A DNA stretch of 44,943 nucleotides from Bacteroidales bacterium (GCA_023229985.1 JALNYF010000010.1:1-44943), one strand, 5' to 3'; counted from the first letter of the stretch, positions 1 to 9,292 are shown. Notes: generated by a model from the sequence alone, not told the origin. Program-made: numbers and translations.

Positions 1-2
1 CC

Positions 3-341
3 GCTGCAGAAATAGCAAAATTAGACAAAATGGAATATAGAAGATACATTAAAAGCAAAAAAGCGATCAACGATTATGACAATGCTATCAATTACGCGCG
101 TGAAGAAGGCAAATTGGAAGGAAGATTGGAGGGCGAATTGAAAGGTCGATCAGAAGGTAAGTTAGAAGGTCAATTAGAAGGCGAATCGAAAGGTAAGTTG
201 GAAGGTAAGTTGGAAATTGCGCGCACAATGCTGAAAATGGGAAAGCTCATCGATGAAATTGTATTGATCACCGGATTGTCGAAAGAGCAAATTGAGGAAT
301 TGGGTATGAAGAATGAGGAGCAAGAAAAAAGATACCTATAA
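3..341 (+). CDS. Rpn-family nuclease / PD-(D/E)XK transposase-like protein, C-terminal part
   Basis: The reading frame is open from the first bases of the window, so the 5' end and the whole catalytic PD-(D/E)XK domain lie outside. What remains is the typical tail of Rpn (recombination-promoting nuclease, also annotated PDDEXK_2 transposase) proteins: a helical stretch, a run of KLEG-type four-residue repeats, then a short helix-turn-helix-like end (ARTMLKMG ... ITGLSKEQIEEL). Family members are thought to act as DNA endonucleases promoting RecA-independent recombination. The last few codons (KRYL) and the stop match the sequence of an IS30 transposase, so the natural C-terminus seems to have been replaced by the adjoining IS relic. 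Identification rests on the tail only. Confidence 0.75.
   Translation, partial: AAEIAKLDKMEYRRYIKSKKAINDYDNAINYAREEGKLEGRLEGELKGRSEGKLEGQLEGESKGKLEGKLEIARTMLKMGKLIDEIVLITGLSKEQIEELGMKNEEQEKRYL
111..218 (+). repeat. 12-bp in-frame tandem repeat encoding (K/E)LEG units
   Basis: Nine consecutive 12-bp units, variants of AAGTTGGAAGGT, are in frame with the Rpn tail and encode four-residue repeats such as KLEG, RLEG and ELKG. Such repeats are a hallmark of this family and could expand or contract by slippage without a frameshift. Confidence 0.85.
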
Positions 342-556
342 ATGGTTAAACTTCCTGATGGGAAAAAGACTAGAGATGTAGCTAAAATGGCTGTTAAACT
401 CTTGCTGCCATACAAAAACAATGTCATATCTCCAGCACCACCGACAATGGATGTTAATTTGATAATAATCAATAGATTAGCAATTAATTGTAATATCTAT
501 TTTCTTAGCAAATACATATACTTGTTGGCAAGAAGGGCGTATTGAAAACATGAACC
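318..556 (+). pseudogene. IS30-family transposase remnant
   Basis: This stretch aligns base by base with the internal part of the complete IS30 transposase at 36885-37829 in this window (MAKLPNGKK ... NKL region). The shared stretch includes an almost identical run encoding AKMAVKLLLPYKNN, and homology continues to WQKGSIENMN (here WQEGRIENMN). A 2-bp insertion after the NNVIS codons shifts the frame, the catalytic region is scrambled, and both ends of the gene are missing. It is therefore a dead fragment of the same IS type, fused directly to the 3' end of the Rpn gene. From 557 to the recG stop I see no gene. Confidence 0.85.
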
Positions 557-626
557 AACCTGATTTTTCTTTTACCCAAAGAAGCCATTGGCATCATAAA
601 ACGAACCAAACACAAAGACAGGTTTG

Positions 627-2738
627 CTAACTAATCATTCCCCAAAAGTTATCTTGACGAATGAGCAGTTGCAATTGTTTAGCAATAGATTGATTTTCAG
701 TGGCTTTCAAATCAGGATCTGCTTCTAATAGTTTTTTTGCCAAATTTCGGGTATAGACCACCAACTGCTCATCTTTAATAATGTCGGCGATTTTAAAATC
801 AATAATGCCACTTTGTTGCGTACCTTGCAAGTCTCCGGGACCGCGTAATTTCAGGTCAAAGTTGGCAATTTCAAACCCGTCAGTAGTTGCCACCATGGCT
901 TGCAGACGTTGCTTGCCCTCGTTCGACAATTTATCGCCTGACATCAAAATGCAATAAGATTGTTCGCCTCCCCTACCCACGCGCCCACGCAACTGATGCA
1001 ACTGCGAAAGTCCAAAACGTTCCGCATTTTCAATAATCATCACCGTGGCATTCGGAATGTCAATGCCGACTTCGATTACGGTAGTGGATAACAAAATAGA
1101 GGTCTGATTTTTTGCAAAGCGTTGCATTTCAAAGTCTTTCACTTCGTTTTTCATTTTTCCGTGAACCATTCCAATAGCATATTGCGGCAAGGGAAACGCG
1201 CGCGACATATTGTCAAACCCCGCTTGCAAGTCCAACAAATCCATCTTCTCCGACTCCTTGATGAGTGGGTACACAACAAATATTTGTCTGCCAATATCAA
1301 TCTGTTTTTTGATGAAACCGAACAGCATTAAACGGTCTTTTTCATATAAATGCTTCGTAATAACCGGTTTTCTACCTTTGGGAAGTTCGTCAATCACCGA
1401 AAGTTCCAAATCACCATAGACGGTCATTGCCAAAGTGCGCGGGATAGGCGTGGCAGTCATTACTAATATATGGGGCGGAATGATATTTTTTTCCCATAAT
1501 TTTGCGCGTTGCTCCACCCCGAAACGGTGCTGCTCATCAATCACTGCTAATCCTAAATTATTGAAAATCACATCATTTTCAATAAGGGCGTGCGTACCGA
1601 TGAGAATATCAATTTCACCGTTTTGGAGTCTTTGATGTATTTGTTTGCGCTGCGCCGTTTTGGTAGAACCGGTCAATATAGCCACCGTGACATTCATGGT
1701 GGACAACTGTTTGGAAATATTTTCAAAATGCTGAGCCGCCAATATTTCGGTAGGAGCCATCAAGCACGATTGGAAACCGTTATCCTTGGCAATTAACATA
1801 ACCAGCAGTGCCGTAATGGTTTTCCCGCTTCCGACATCACCTTGCAGTAATCGGTTCATTTGCTGTCCGCTGCTCATATCTCTCCGGATTTCGCGTATCA
1901 CCCGCTTCTGCGCATTCGTCAAGTCAAATGTAAGACAACGATGATAAAAATCATTAAAAAAATCTCCAACTCGCGCAAAGACATGACCTTTATTTTTTTT
2001 AGTGACCAATAATTTTAATTTAAGCAGTTTTAACTGTGTAAAAAAAAGTTCGTCAAATTTGAGTCTGTGTTGTGCCTGCGCTAATTGTTCCTGATTTTCA
2101 GGATAATGAATCGCAAAAAGAGCACTTTTAAGTGATATTAAATGATGTTGTGAAATAATATTAGTTGACAAGATTTCCGGCATTTCACCGTGAAGCTGTG
2201 TCAGTAGAGAAGCCGTCAGTTTGGCAATTGCTTTTGAGTCCAGTCCAGCTTTTTTGGCTTTTTCAGAAGTATTATAGAGTGGGTAAAAGTGCTGAGCGAT
2301 AGCATTTTCTGTACGGTTTTGCGGGTCAATGAGTTCCGGGTGCGAAATATTCCAACGATTGTTAAAAGCAGTTAACCGCCCAAAAACAATGAATGAAGAT
2401 TGCTGCTTCAGAGTATCTTCCACCCATTTAATGCCGTTAAACCACACCAGATCCAAAGTTCCCGTTCCATCGGTAAATTTAGCCGCAAGTCGCTTCGCAC
2501 GGTGCTCCCCCAATATCTGAAAAGAGACAATTTTTCCCTTAAATTGCATATAAACTCCTTCCGTCTGTATGTCGGCAATTTGATAAACCGTTGATTTATC
2601 CACGTGCCGAAAAGGATAATAATGCAATAAATCGTTGAATGTGAATATGTTAAATTCATTTTTTAGAATATCTGAGCGGCGAGGTCCCACCCCTTTTAGA
2701 TATTCAATGGGTGTTGCGAGATAAGTTAGCGTATCCAT
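627..2738 (-). CDS. recG: ATP-dependent DNA helicase RecG
   Basis: RecG is the superfamily 2 branched-DNA helicase that reverses stalled replication forks and processes Holliday junctions and R-loops. The 703-residue length is normal. The N-terminal wedge/OB-fold region covers about residues 1-200. The helicase core follows, with Walker A GDVGSGKT at 300-307, the DEQH box at 401-404, MTATPIPRT after it, and the motif V/VI region ending HQLRGRVGRG. The C-terminal LRGPGDLQGTQQSG segment is characteristic of RecG. The start overlaps the end of yigZ by 13 bp, so the gene is translated as the last member of a minus-strand operon that begins with the debranching enzyme gene. Confidence 0.97.
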   Translation of the reverse strand: MDTLTYLATPIEYLKGVGPRRSDILKNEFNIFTFNDLLHYYPFRHVDKSTVYQIADIQTEGVYMQFKGKIVSFQILGEHRAKRLAAKFTDGTGTLDLVWFNGIKWVEDTLKQQSSFIVFGRLTAFNNRWNISHPELIDPQNRTENAIAQHFYPLYNTSEKAKKAGLDSKAIAKLTASLLTQLHGEMPEILSTNIISQHHLISLKSALFAIHYPENQEQLAQAQHRLKFDELFFTQLKLLKLKLLVTKKNKGHVFARVGDFFNDFYHRCLTFDLTNAQKRVIREIRRDMSSGQQMNRLLQGDVGSGKTITALLVMLIAKDNGFQSCLMAPTEILAAQHFENISKQLSTMNVTVAILTGSTKTAQRKQIHQRLQNGEIDILIGTHALIENDVIFNNLGLAVIDEQHRFGVEQRAKLWEKNIIPPHILVMTATPIPRTLAMTVYGDLELSVIDELPKGRKPVITKHLYEKDRLMLFGFIKKQIDIGRQIFVVYPLIKESEKMDLLDLQAGFDNMSRAFPLPQYAIGMVHGKMKNEVKDFEMQRFAKNQTSILLSTTVIEVGIDIPNATVMIIENAERFGLSQLHQLRGRVGRGGEQSYCILMSGDKLSNEGKQRLQAMVATTDGFEIANFDLKLRGPGDLQGTQQSGIIDFKIADIIKDEQLVVYTRNLAKKLLEADPDLKATENQSIAKQLQLLIRQDNFWGMIS

Positions 2739-3334
2739 GTAGTTATTTTTAGTTGGTTAATTTTTGTCAGATGATCAATGAGTGAATCTGCCTCTTTCTT
2801 TTGGACAGAAAAATTTATAATTGATTGATTTTCATACTTTTGTTCAAATATTTTCACACAATCCTTTTTCAACAGCGTCATCACTTTATTCATGACTATG
2901 GGGTCAAAAGAAATGGAATAATACTCTTCAATAAATTTTTCCACAATTGTGTTGGCTTCCAAGGCATCTTTGGCAGCAGTTTTGTAAGCATTTATCAAAC
3001 CGCTGACTCCCAGTTTAATACCTCCAAAATAGCGAATTACAACGATTAAAGTATTGGTAACATTTTTGGAAAGAAGTTGTCCGTAAATGGGGCGACCGGC
3101 GGTACCGGACGGCTCGCCGTCATCATTCATACGATACGCCTCTTTGTTGGCTCCCAAGATATAGGCATAACAATGATGGCGCGCGTCGTAATACTGTTTT
3201 TTAATCTCTACAATATGATCTTTTACCTCATTTTCTGACACCACAGGAAATGCCAAAGCAATGAATTTACTTCCTTTTTCTCTGTAAATTCCTTCCGATG
3301 GGTAGCTGATAGTGAGATACGTATCCTCAAACAT
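2726..3334 (-). CDS. yigZ: YigZ/IMPACT family protein
   Basis: A 202-residue protein of the UPF0029/IMPACT family. The N-terminal RNase PH-like fold carries the conserved core DARHHCYAY, DDGEPSGTAGRPI and VRYFGGIKLG, and is followed by a small C-terminal alpha/beta domain. The biochemical role in bacteria is not settled; eukaryotic IMPACT regulates GCN2. It sits between ribD (8-bp overlap) and recG (13-bp overlap), so it is translationally coupled to both. No unusual feature is seen. Confidence 0.93.
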   Translation of the reverse strand: MFEDTYLTISYPSEGIYREKGSKFIALAFPVVSENEVKDHIVEIKKQYYDARHHCYAYILGANKEAYRMNDDGEPSGTAGRPIYGQLLSKNVTNTLIVVIRYFGGIKLGVSGLINAYKTAAKDALEANTIVEKFIEEYYSISFDPIVMNKVMTLLKKDCVKIFEQKYENQSIINFSVQKKEADSLIDHLTKINQLKITTWIR

Positions 3335-4295
3335 TACGAAAGAATTTGATGCAATGATTATTTATAACAACTTTATTATCAACACTTTTGTTCAAAACAG
3401 GTGCCGGAAGTCCCCTACCCCACGATTGATTTCCCACCAATACTCGAGCTTCGTCCCAGCAATTATTTTTGATGAACAGCTCTAACGTTTTGCGTCCGCC
3501 TTCCACTATTACCGATTGGATTTTATCGTTGTAAAGCGTTTCCAGCGCAGGTTTTAATTGATTTGAAAGAAGCGAAAAATTAGGTATTTCTAGAGTTTTT
3601 CTGTCCAAATCTGCCATTATATAGCGTTTCGGATTTTTACCTATGAAGAGTCGGTTGGTTAATTGGGGTTTATCGTTAAGATAAGTTTGATAACCAATCA
3701 GAATAGCATCTTCTTCGCCACGCCATTTGTGAGTGATAACGCGTAGTTCCTCGTTTGTAATCCAATAATTATGAACGGGTTGCGAGCGATCTATGTCCAT
3801 ATAACCGTCTGCCGTTTCTGCCCATTTTAAGATAATATAGGGTCTTTTTTTAAGATGAAAAGTAAAAAAGCGTCTGTTCAATTCTTCACATTCCGATTCA
3901 AGAATACCAGTAACGACTTCTATTCCTGCATTTTTCATTTTTTCAATTCCCTTTCCGTTCACTTTATCGTGCGGGTCGGTTGCGCCGATAACGACTTTCG
4001 GAAAGCCCAATTTGATCAGTTGATCGGCGCAAGGGGGCGTTTTACCAAAATGAGAACAAGGTTCCAAGCTGACAAAAATGGTAGATTTTTTCAGTAAAGA
4101 AGTATTTTTCACGGAGTTAATGGCGTTGATTTCGGCGTGTGCAGAGCCATATTGCTGATGGTAGCCCTCTCCGATAATTTCATCTTCGCAAACGATGACG
4201 GCACCGACCATTGGATTAGGTTGAACTTTTCCCAACCCCATTTTTGCCAGTTCGATGCAGCGTTTCATCCATTGTTCGTGGGCGGTGGGGATCAT
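3327..4295 (-). CDS. ribD: Bifunctional riboflavin biosynthesis protein RibD (deaminase/reductase)
   Basis: RibD carries out two steps of riboflavin synthesis: deamination of the diaminopyrimidinone phosphate from GTP and NADPH reduction of the ribosyl side chain. The N-terminal cytidine-deaminase-like domain shows the zinc site H53-A-E55 and C80/C89 in PCSHFGKTPPC. The C-terminal reductase domain begins near residue 145 (RPYIILKWAETADGYMD) and includes VEGGRKTLELF. At 322 residues it is somewhat shorter than many RibD proteins, with the difference in the reductase tail. It lies 2 bp after the debranching enzyme gene and overlaps yigZ. The pathway's lumazine synthase, ribH, is elsewhere in this window. 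Confidence 0.95.
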   Translation of the reverse strand: MIPTAHEQWMKRCIELAKMGLGKVQPNPMVGAVIVCEDEIIGEGYHQQYGSAHAEINAINSVKNTSLLKKSTIFVSLEPCSHFGKTPPCADQLIKLGFPKVVIGATDPHDKVNGKGIEKMKNAGIEVVTGILESECEELNRRFFTFHLKKRPYIILKWAETADGYMDIDRSQPVHNYWITNEELRVITHKWRGEEDAILIGYQTYLNDKPQLTNRLFIGKNPKRYIMADLDRKTLEIPNFSLLSNQLKPALETLYNDKIQSVIVEGGRKTLELFIKNNCWDEARVLVGNQSWGRGLPAPVLNKSVDNKVVINNHCIKFFRNV

Positions 4296-4297
4296 TA

Positions 4298-6241
4298 TCA
4301 GAATCGTTTATTTTCCAAAAGCCATTTAATATAAAGGAGAGCGGCAACACTCCAAGCCTGTGAAATACAACCATTAGGACGGTGCGGAGGTGCACCATCG
4401 TAAATTTCGGCAATGGTAGAGATGCCATATTCTTTCATATCGCCTTCAAAATTATAGAGAATTTTTTCCAAGACTGCCGTACCACTTTTTTGAAAAACGG
4501 AAAGCACGCCATCAGCAAATGGAGCTAACAGCCAGGGCCAGCAAGTACCTTGATGATAAGCGGCATCGCGTTCTTCTTGGGTCCCGCCGTAATACCCTTT
4601 GTATTCGGGGTCATTGGGCGTGAGCGTCCGAATTCCCTTATCTGTGAGAAGTTCTTCCCCGCTTTTTTTCAAAATCAGCTGTCTGATTTTTTCACTAATG
4701 GCGGTATAAGGAAGGGCAGCCGCAATAATCATATTGGGGCGTACCTGAAAATTACGATAATTTCCATTTACGTAATCGGCTAAATAACCTTTTTCTTTTG
4801 ACCAAAAAGTTTCTTTAAAGACATCGGGAAAACTCTTGATAATATTTTTCCATTCTGCCACGAAGTCGGAATCATTTGCCCATTTTGCCATTTCGGAACT
4901 AAAACATAAAGCATTGTACCACAGTGCATTAATTTCCACTTGGCAGCCTGTGCGTGGGGTAACGGGTTGTCCGTTGATGACGGCATCCATCCACGTCAGG
5001 GCTTTTCCTTCGCAGCCGGCATAAATGAGCCCATTTTCTAACATTTTGATATTAAACAAAGAGCCATTTTTATATGCGTTCAGGATAGATTTCATGGCAT
5101 CTCCATACTCATTCCAAATTTTCTTTTCCGAACAGGTGTAATGGGCATATTGTTGAAGGGCTCTAAAAAACCAGAGCGGGGCGTCCACGGAATTATAAGC
5201 GTTATTATTACCACAACCGATATTGGGGAACAATCCATTTTCCATTTCGGTGAGCATGGAATCCAAGATTTCCTTACACAATTCGGGCTTACGGAGTGCC
5301 AATGTCAGACCGGGGAGGGCAATAAAAGTATCGCGTCCCCAGCGTCCGAACCACGGATAGCCGGCAATAATTTGAGTTTTGCCGTTTCTTTTCACGATAA
5401 ATTGTTCGGCGGCATTCTGCAAGCAGTTGAAATAAGTAGTACGGGTGGTATGTTTTTTTACTTCCTCGTCAAAAAGGGCACCGATGGTATGGGGAGCAAC
5501 GGGCGCCGTTCCGATGGTAATATAGAGTTCTTGTCCATTGAGTTTCATGCTCATTTTACCCGGGTTCAGTAGGTCTTCAATACCGTCGTAACCACGTTTG
5601 ATTTCTTCCTCATATTCAAAATTTTCGTACCAAACGGGATTATGTTCATAATAAATTTGTTCGGAACATTGAATAAAGACAGGAGTATAATTATCGTAAA
5701 GACAATATTTAACGCCATTATCGCACCATTCGTAACCGGTATTTGCCTGACTGTTTTTGTGGGTAAGATGATGAATTTGGCGAAAAGCCAAGAGAGGTTG
5801 AAATTGGAAAGAAACCGATTCTACTTCATCTAAAATGGTATATTTAATAATGAGTCTGTCATCATTATTTAGAAAAAGAATTTCGCTTTTAAAATTAAAT
5901 TTCCCAACTCTGAAATAATACGTAGGAATGGGTTCAGCAACAAAACGTTGCATATATTTATTTCCTTTCGGGTCAATGATACCGCCTTTATATTGATGGA
6001 TTCCCAAGCGAAATTCCATATCGTTCATAATGACGGATTCGTTTAAGTTAGAAACCAAGACATGTCTTTCGTTATCAATATTGTCTTGAGGCACGATAAA
6101 AAGTCCATGATATTTACGAGTGTTGAGTCGCAGCAGAGAGGTGGTTGCAAAAGAGCCGGTTCGACTGCAACGGAGCAACTCACGGCTCTTCGAGAAAGCG
6201 ATATTGACTAATTTTTCTTTATCAAATTCGATATAATTCAT
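4298..6241 (-). CDS. Glycogen debranching enzyme (amylo-alpha-1,6-glucosidase type)
   Basis: A 647-residue cytoplasmic enzyme of the bacterial/archaeal GDE type, predicted to hydrolyse alpha-1,6 branches of glycogen. The N-terminal beta-rich domain (roughly 15-230) contains LLRLNTRKYHGLFI. The C-terminal (alpha/alpha)6 barrel has the family signature GYPWFGRWGRDTFIALPGL and later VDAPLWFFRALQQY, QVEINALWYNAL and YHQGTCWPWLLAPF. It heads the operon with ribD, yigZ and recG, which is a functional mix. No glycogen synthase or phosphorylase is nearby. A promoter box at 6267-6274 supports the chosen start. Confidence 0.93.
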   Translation of the reverse strand: MNYIEFDKEKLVNIAFSKSRELLRCSRTGSFATTSLLRLNTRKYHGLFIVPQDNIDNERHVLVSNLNESVIMNDMEFRLGIHQYKGGIIDPKGNKYMQRFVAEPIPTYYFRVGKFNFKSEILFLNNDDRLIIKYTILDEVESVSFQFQPLLAFRQIHHLTHKNSQANTGYEWCDNGVKYCLYDNYTPVFIQCSEQIYYEHNPVWYENFEYEEEIKRGYDGIEDLLNPGKMSMKLNGQELYITIGTAPVAPHTIGALFDEEVKKHTTRTTYFNCLQNAAEQFIVKRNGKTQIIAGYPWFGRWGRDTFIALPGLTLALRKPELCKEILDSMLTEMENGLFPNIGCGNNNAYNSVDAPLWFFRALQQYAHYTCSEKKIWNEYGDAMKSILNAYKNGSLFNIKMLENGLIYAGCEGKALTWMDAVINGQPVTPRTGCQVEINALWYNALCFSSEMAKWANDSDFVAEWKNIIKSFPDVFKETFWSKEKGYLADYVNGNYRNFQVRPNMIIAAALPYTAISEKIRQLILKKSGEELLTDKGIRTLTPNDPEYKGYYGGTQEERDAAYHQGTCWPWLLAPFADGVLSVFQKSGTAVLEKILYNFEGDMKEYGISTIAEIYDGAPPHRPNGCISQAWSVAALLYIKWLLENKRF

Positions 6242-6266
6242 TCGAGATTTTATTTTTTACAGATGG

Positions 6267-6274
6267 CAAAAGTA
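6267..6274 (-). promoter_or_regulatory. Promoter -7 box of the debranching enzyme-ribD-yigZ-recG operon
   Basis: Read on the minus strand the sequence is TACTTTTG, an exact match to the Bacteroidota TAnnTTTG box. It lies 25 bp before the start codon. No clear -33 TTTG at the usual 19-21 bp is seen. Confidence 0.6.
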
Positions 6275-6323
6275 CAAAATTAATATGAATAATTAATTTT
6301 ATTAAAAAAATTTTACGATAACA

Positions 6324-7352
6324 TTATTGTTTATCGCGCACCAACTGCCCGCATGCGGCTGCAATATCTTTTCCGCGGCTGTGTCGTACATTCACTACCA
6401 TATTTTTAGACTGCAAGAAATCTACAAAACGGTTAAGATTTTGAATCGGGCTTTTTTCAAATTGGCTGTCGGTAGCGTTATATTCTATCAGATTTATTTT
6501 GACGGGAAATGGTTTGCAAAATGAGAATAGTTTTTGCGCATCTTCCTGACTATCATTCCAATCCTTGAGCAAGAGGTATTCGATGGTAATTCTTTTATTC
6601 GTTTTAGCATAAAAATAGGAGAGCGATTTTTGGAGTTCAGACAAGGAATGCTTTGCGGTTACGGGCATCATTTTCAACCGTTTACGTTCATCGGCGCAAT
6701 GTAGTGAGAGGGCTAAATCGGCTTTAAAATTATCATCAGCCAGCTGGATAATTCCGGTGGATATTCCTACCGTAGAGACGGTAATGCGCGAGGGGGAGAG
6801 CCCTTGCCCTTTGGGAGAAGTTATCCATTGCAGAGATTGCCATACATTATCATAATTGAGCAAAGGTTCGCCCATTCCCATATATACTATATTCGTAATC
6901 GGGCGACCGAAAACATGGATTGACTCTTGATTCATCAATATAAATTGGTCAAAAATTTCGCAGGCTTCGAGATTTCTGACAAACCCCATTGTTCCGGTAG
7001 CGCAAAAGGTGCATCGTAATGGGCAGCCCACTTGCGATGATATACAGGCAGTTACGCGGTCGCCGCTTGGAATCAGCACCCCTTCCACCTGTCGTTCATC
7101 GTGTAGCTGAAAGATGAACTTCATGGTTTTGTCGGCACTTTGCACATCATTTCCGATACGGGTCTGTTTGAAAGTAAAATGAGTTTGAAGAGTTTGGCGA
7201 AGCGATACTGACAAATTGGTCATTTCGTCGAAACTGCGAACTCCTTTTTTCCAGAGCCACTCTTCAATTTGCGAAGCACGGAACTTTTTTTCTCCTATTT
7301 GGAGAATAAATTTAAACCTGTCAGTTTCGGAGCAAAAGCGAATATCATCCAT
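6324..7352 (-). CDS. rlmN: Dual-specificity RNA methyltransferase RlmN
   Basis: A radical-SAM enzyme that methylates C2 of A2503 in 23S rRNA and of A37 in some tRNAs. The protein has 342 residues. The iron-sulfur motif CPLRCTFC gives C110, C114 and C117, followed by GTMGF. The GMGEPLLNY motif and the C-terminal resolving cysteine in RHSRGKDIAAACGQL (about C334) are present, so all catalytic elements are intact. It begins 6 bp after ettA and is probably cotranscribed with it, pairing two ribosome-related functions. Confidence 0.97.
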   Translation of the reverse strand: MDDIRFCSETDRFKFILQIGEKKFRASQIEEWLWKKGVRSFDEMTNLSVSLRQTLQTHFTFKQTRIGNDVQSADKTMKFIFQLHDERQVEGVLIPSGDRVTACISSQVGCPLRCTFCATGTMGFVRNLEACEIFDQFILMNQESIHVFGRPITNIVYMGMGEPLLNYDNVWQSLQWITSPKGQGLSPSRITVSTVGISTGIIQLADDNFKADLALSLHCADERKRLKMMPVTAKHSLSELQKSLSYFYAKTNKRITIEYLLLKDWNDSQEDAQKLFSFCKPFPVKINLIEYNATDSQFEKSPIQNLNRFVDFLQSKNMVVNVRHSRGKDIAAACGQLVRDKQ

Positions 7353-7358
7353 GTTGAT

Positions 7359-9035
7359 TTATTTCATCAGTTTTTTGTATCTGATTCTGGTAGGGGCATC
7401 GTTTCCCAATCTTTTTTTCTTATTTTCTTCATATTCAGTGAAGGTGCCTTCAAAGAAATAAACTTGTGAATCGCCCTCAAAAGCGAGGATGTGGGTACAG
7501 ATTCTATCCAAGAACCAGCGGTCGTGGGAGATAACGACAGCGCAGCCGGCGAAATTGTTAAGTCCTTCTTCCAAGGCGCGCAATGTATTGATATCAATAT
7601 CGTTAGTAGGTTCATCCAAGAGGAGAACATTGGCTTCGGATTTCAGGGTCAGCGCCAAGTGCAATCGGTTTCGTTCACCGCCGGAGAGCACGCCGGCTAA
7701 TTTTCCTTGTTCGGTTCCGCTAAAATTAAAACGGGACACGTAGGCACGGGAATTAATGAGGCGTCCGCCCAGCATCATTTGTTCATTTCCTTCGGAAATA
7801 ACTTCCCAGACGTTCTTTTCTGGGTCAATCGCAGCGTGTTGCTGGTCCACATAGCCTATTTTTACGGTATCTCCCACATCAAAGGAGCCGTTATCCGGTT
7901 TTTCCAGTCCCATAATCAGACGAAACAGGGTGGTTTTCCCCGCACCATTAGGACCAATAATGCCCACAATTCCGTTCGGAGGAAGTTTAAAGTTCAGATT
8001 TTCAAACAGTAGTTTGTCGCCATAAGCTTTAGAAACGTTCACTGCTTCAATCACATTATTTCCCAGACGGGGACCATTGGGAATAAAAATCTGTAAATTT
8101 TCCTCTTTTACTTTAATGTCTTCGTTTAAAAGACGGTCGTAAGCAGAGAGACGTGCTTTTGATTTAGCGTGACGGGCTTTGGGAGCCATGCGCACCCACT
8201 CTAATTCACGTTCAAGGGTTTTCATTCGTTTAGATTCTTGTTTTTCTTCCATTTCCAAACGATGGGTTTTTTGTTCCATCCAAGAGGAGTAGTTCCCCTG
8301 CCACGGGATTCCTTCACCGCGGTCTAATTCCAAAATCCAGCCGGCGACATTATCCAAGAAATAGCGGTCGTGGGTTACGGCGATCACCGTACCTTTATAT
8401 TGTTGCAAGTGCATTTCCAGCCATTGCACAGATTCAGCATCCAGATGATTGGTAGGTTCATCAAGGAGTAAGATATCGGGTTCGGAGAGGAGCAAACGGC
8501 AAAGTGCCACGCGGCGGCGTTCCCCGCCGGATAAGTTACGAATGGGCGTATCCCCTTCCGGACAACGCAGGGCATCCATGGCACGTTCCAACTTAGAATC
8601 CAATTCCCAAGCATCATGTTGTTCAATTAATTCCGTTAATTCGCCTTGACGCTCAATTAGTTTATTCATTTCATCATCGTCCATCGGCTCTGCAAATTTC
8701 ATATTCACCGCCTCATATTCCGCCAATATATCTACCACTTGTTGCACCCCTTGCTGTACGACTTCCTTAACAGTCAAATTATCATCTAACTGCGGCTCCT
8801 GGGGCAGATACCCCACCTGATAGCCCGGAGAAAAAACGACTTCTCCTTGAAAAGATTTATCAATACCGGCAATAATTTTCAACAAAGAGGATTTCCCGGA
8901 TCCATTTAATCCAAGAACTCCAATTTTTGCTCCGTAATAAAAAGAGAGATAAATATTTTTAAGTACTTGTTTTTGTGGTGGATATGTCTTACTGACATTC
9001 ACCATGGAAAAAATAATTTTTTTGTCGTCGCTCAT
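7359..9035 (-). CDS. ettA: Energy-dependent translational throttle protein EttA (ABC-F ATPase)
   Basis: A soluble ABC-F protein with two nucleotide-binding domains. In E. coli EttA binds the ribosomal E site and gates the first elongation step according to the ATP/ADP ratio. Domain 1 has Walker A GLNGSGKS at 42-49 and signature LSGGERRRVALC; the linker contains the PKARHAKSKARL motif typical of EttA; domain 2 has GPNGAGKTT and LSGGERNRLHLA. The open frame extends to 9134, but the start at 9035 (MSDDKKIIF) is preferred. A TAnnTTTG box lies between the two positions, and family proteins begin here, giving 558 residues. The gene is followed closely by rlmN. Confidence 0.95.
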   Translation of the reverse strand: MSDDKKIIFSMVNVSKTYPPQKQVLKNIYLSFYYGAKIGVLGLNGSGKSSLLKIIAGIDKSFQGEVVFSPGYQVGYLPQEPQLDDNLTVKEVVQQGVQQVVDILAEYEAVNMKFAEPMDDDEMNKLIERQGELTELIEQHDAWELDSKLERAMDALRCPEGDTPIRNLSGGERRRVALCRLLLSEPDILLLDEPTNHLDAESVQWLEMHLQQYKGTVIAVTHDRYFLDNVAGWILELDRGEGIPWQGNYSSWMEQKTHRLEMEEKQESKRMKTLERELEWVRMAPKARHAKSKARLSAYDRLLNEDIKVKEENLQIFIPNGPRLGNNVIEAVNVSKAYGDKLLFENLNFKLPPNGIVGIIGPNGAGKTTLFRLIMGLEKPDNGSFDVGDTVKIGYVDQQHAAIDPEKNVWEVISEGNEQMMLGGRLINSRAYVSRFNFSGTEQGKLAGVLSGGERNRLHLALTLKSEANVLLLDEPTNDIDINTLRALEEGLNNFAGCAVVISHDRWFLDRICTHILAFEGDSQVYFFEGTFTEYEENKKKRLGNDAPTRIRYKKLMK

Positions 9036-9060
9036 AATTTTTATTTCATAAAATTGGGTG

Positions 9061-9091
9061 CAAAGATAATGAAATCTTTGCAATCTGCAAT
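9061..9091 (-). promoter_or_regulatory. Promoter of ettA-rlmN
   Basis: On the minus strand TATCTTTG (9061-9068) fits the -7 consensus TAnnTTTG. ATTG (9088-9091) lies 19 bp upstream, where the -33 TTTG is expected (3 of 4 bases). Transcription would start about 20 bp before the ATG at 9035, excluding the longer start. Confidence 0.65.
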
Positions 9092-9245
9092 ATGGCAGTT
9101 GATGACAAAAAGTTTCCTTTAGAACACAAATCATATTGCGTCACCCAACTTTCACACTTTAAGCCCGAAATATTATTCCTTCATCACATGGTAAAAATAA
9201 TTTTCAAAAAAAATAGAAAAGTGATTCAATACAAAAAAAAAGCAG

Positions 9246-9253
9246 TATGTTTG
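9246..9253 (+). promoter_or_regulatory. Promoter -7 box of the T9SS protein-dus pair
   Basis: TATGTTTG is an exact TAnnTTTG match, 39 bp before the ATG at 9293. The surrounding 9135-9292 region is AT-rich and holds no gene. Confidence 0.6.
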
Positions 9254-9292
9254 CGGCTGTTTTAATGTATTATTTAATTAACCAACATTGAT

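Noticed and set aside
111..218. Possible CRISPR-like repeats
   Set aside because: The 12-bp units are contiguous, have no spacers and keep a protein frame.
5141..5572. 143-codon frame antisense to the debranching enzyme gene
   Set aside because: A shadow of a strongly supported gene; no motifs and no promoter.
9036..9134. Thirty-three extra N-terminal codons for EttA
   Set aside because: The stretch contains the promoter box at 9061-9068, and EttA homologues start at MSDDKK-like positions.
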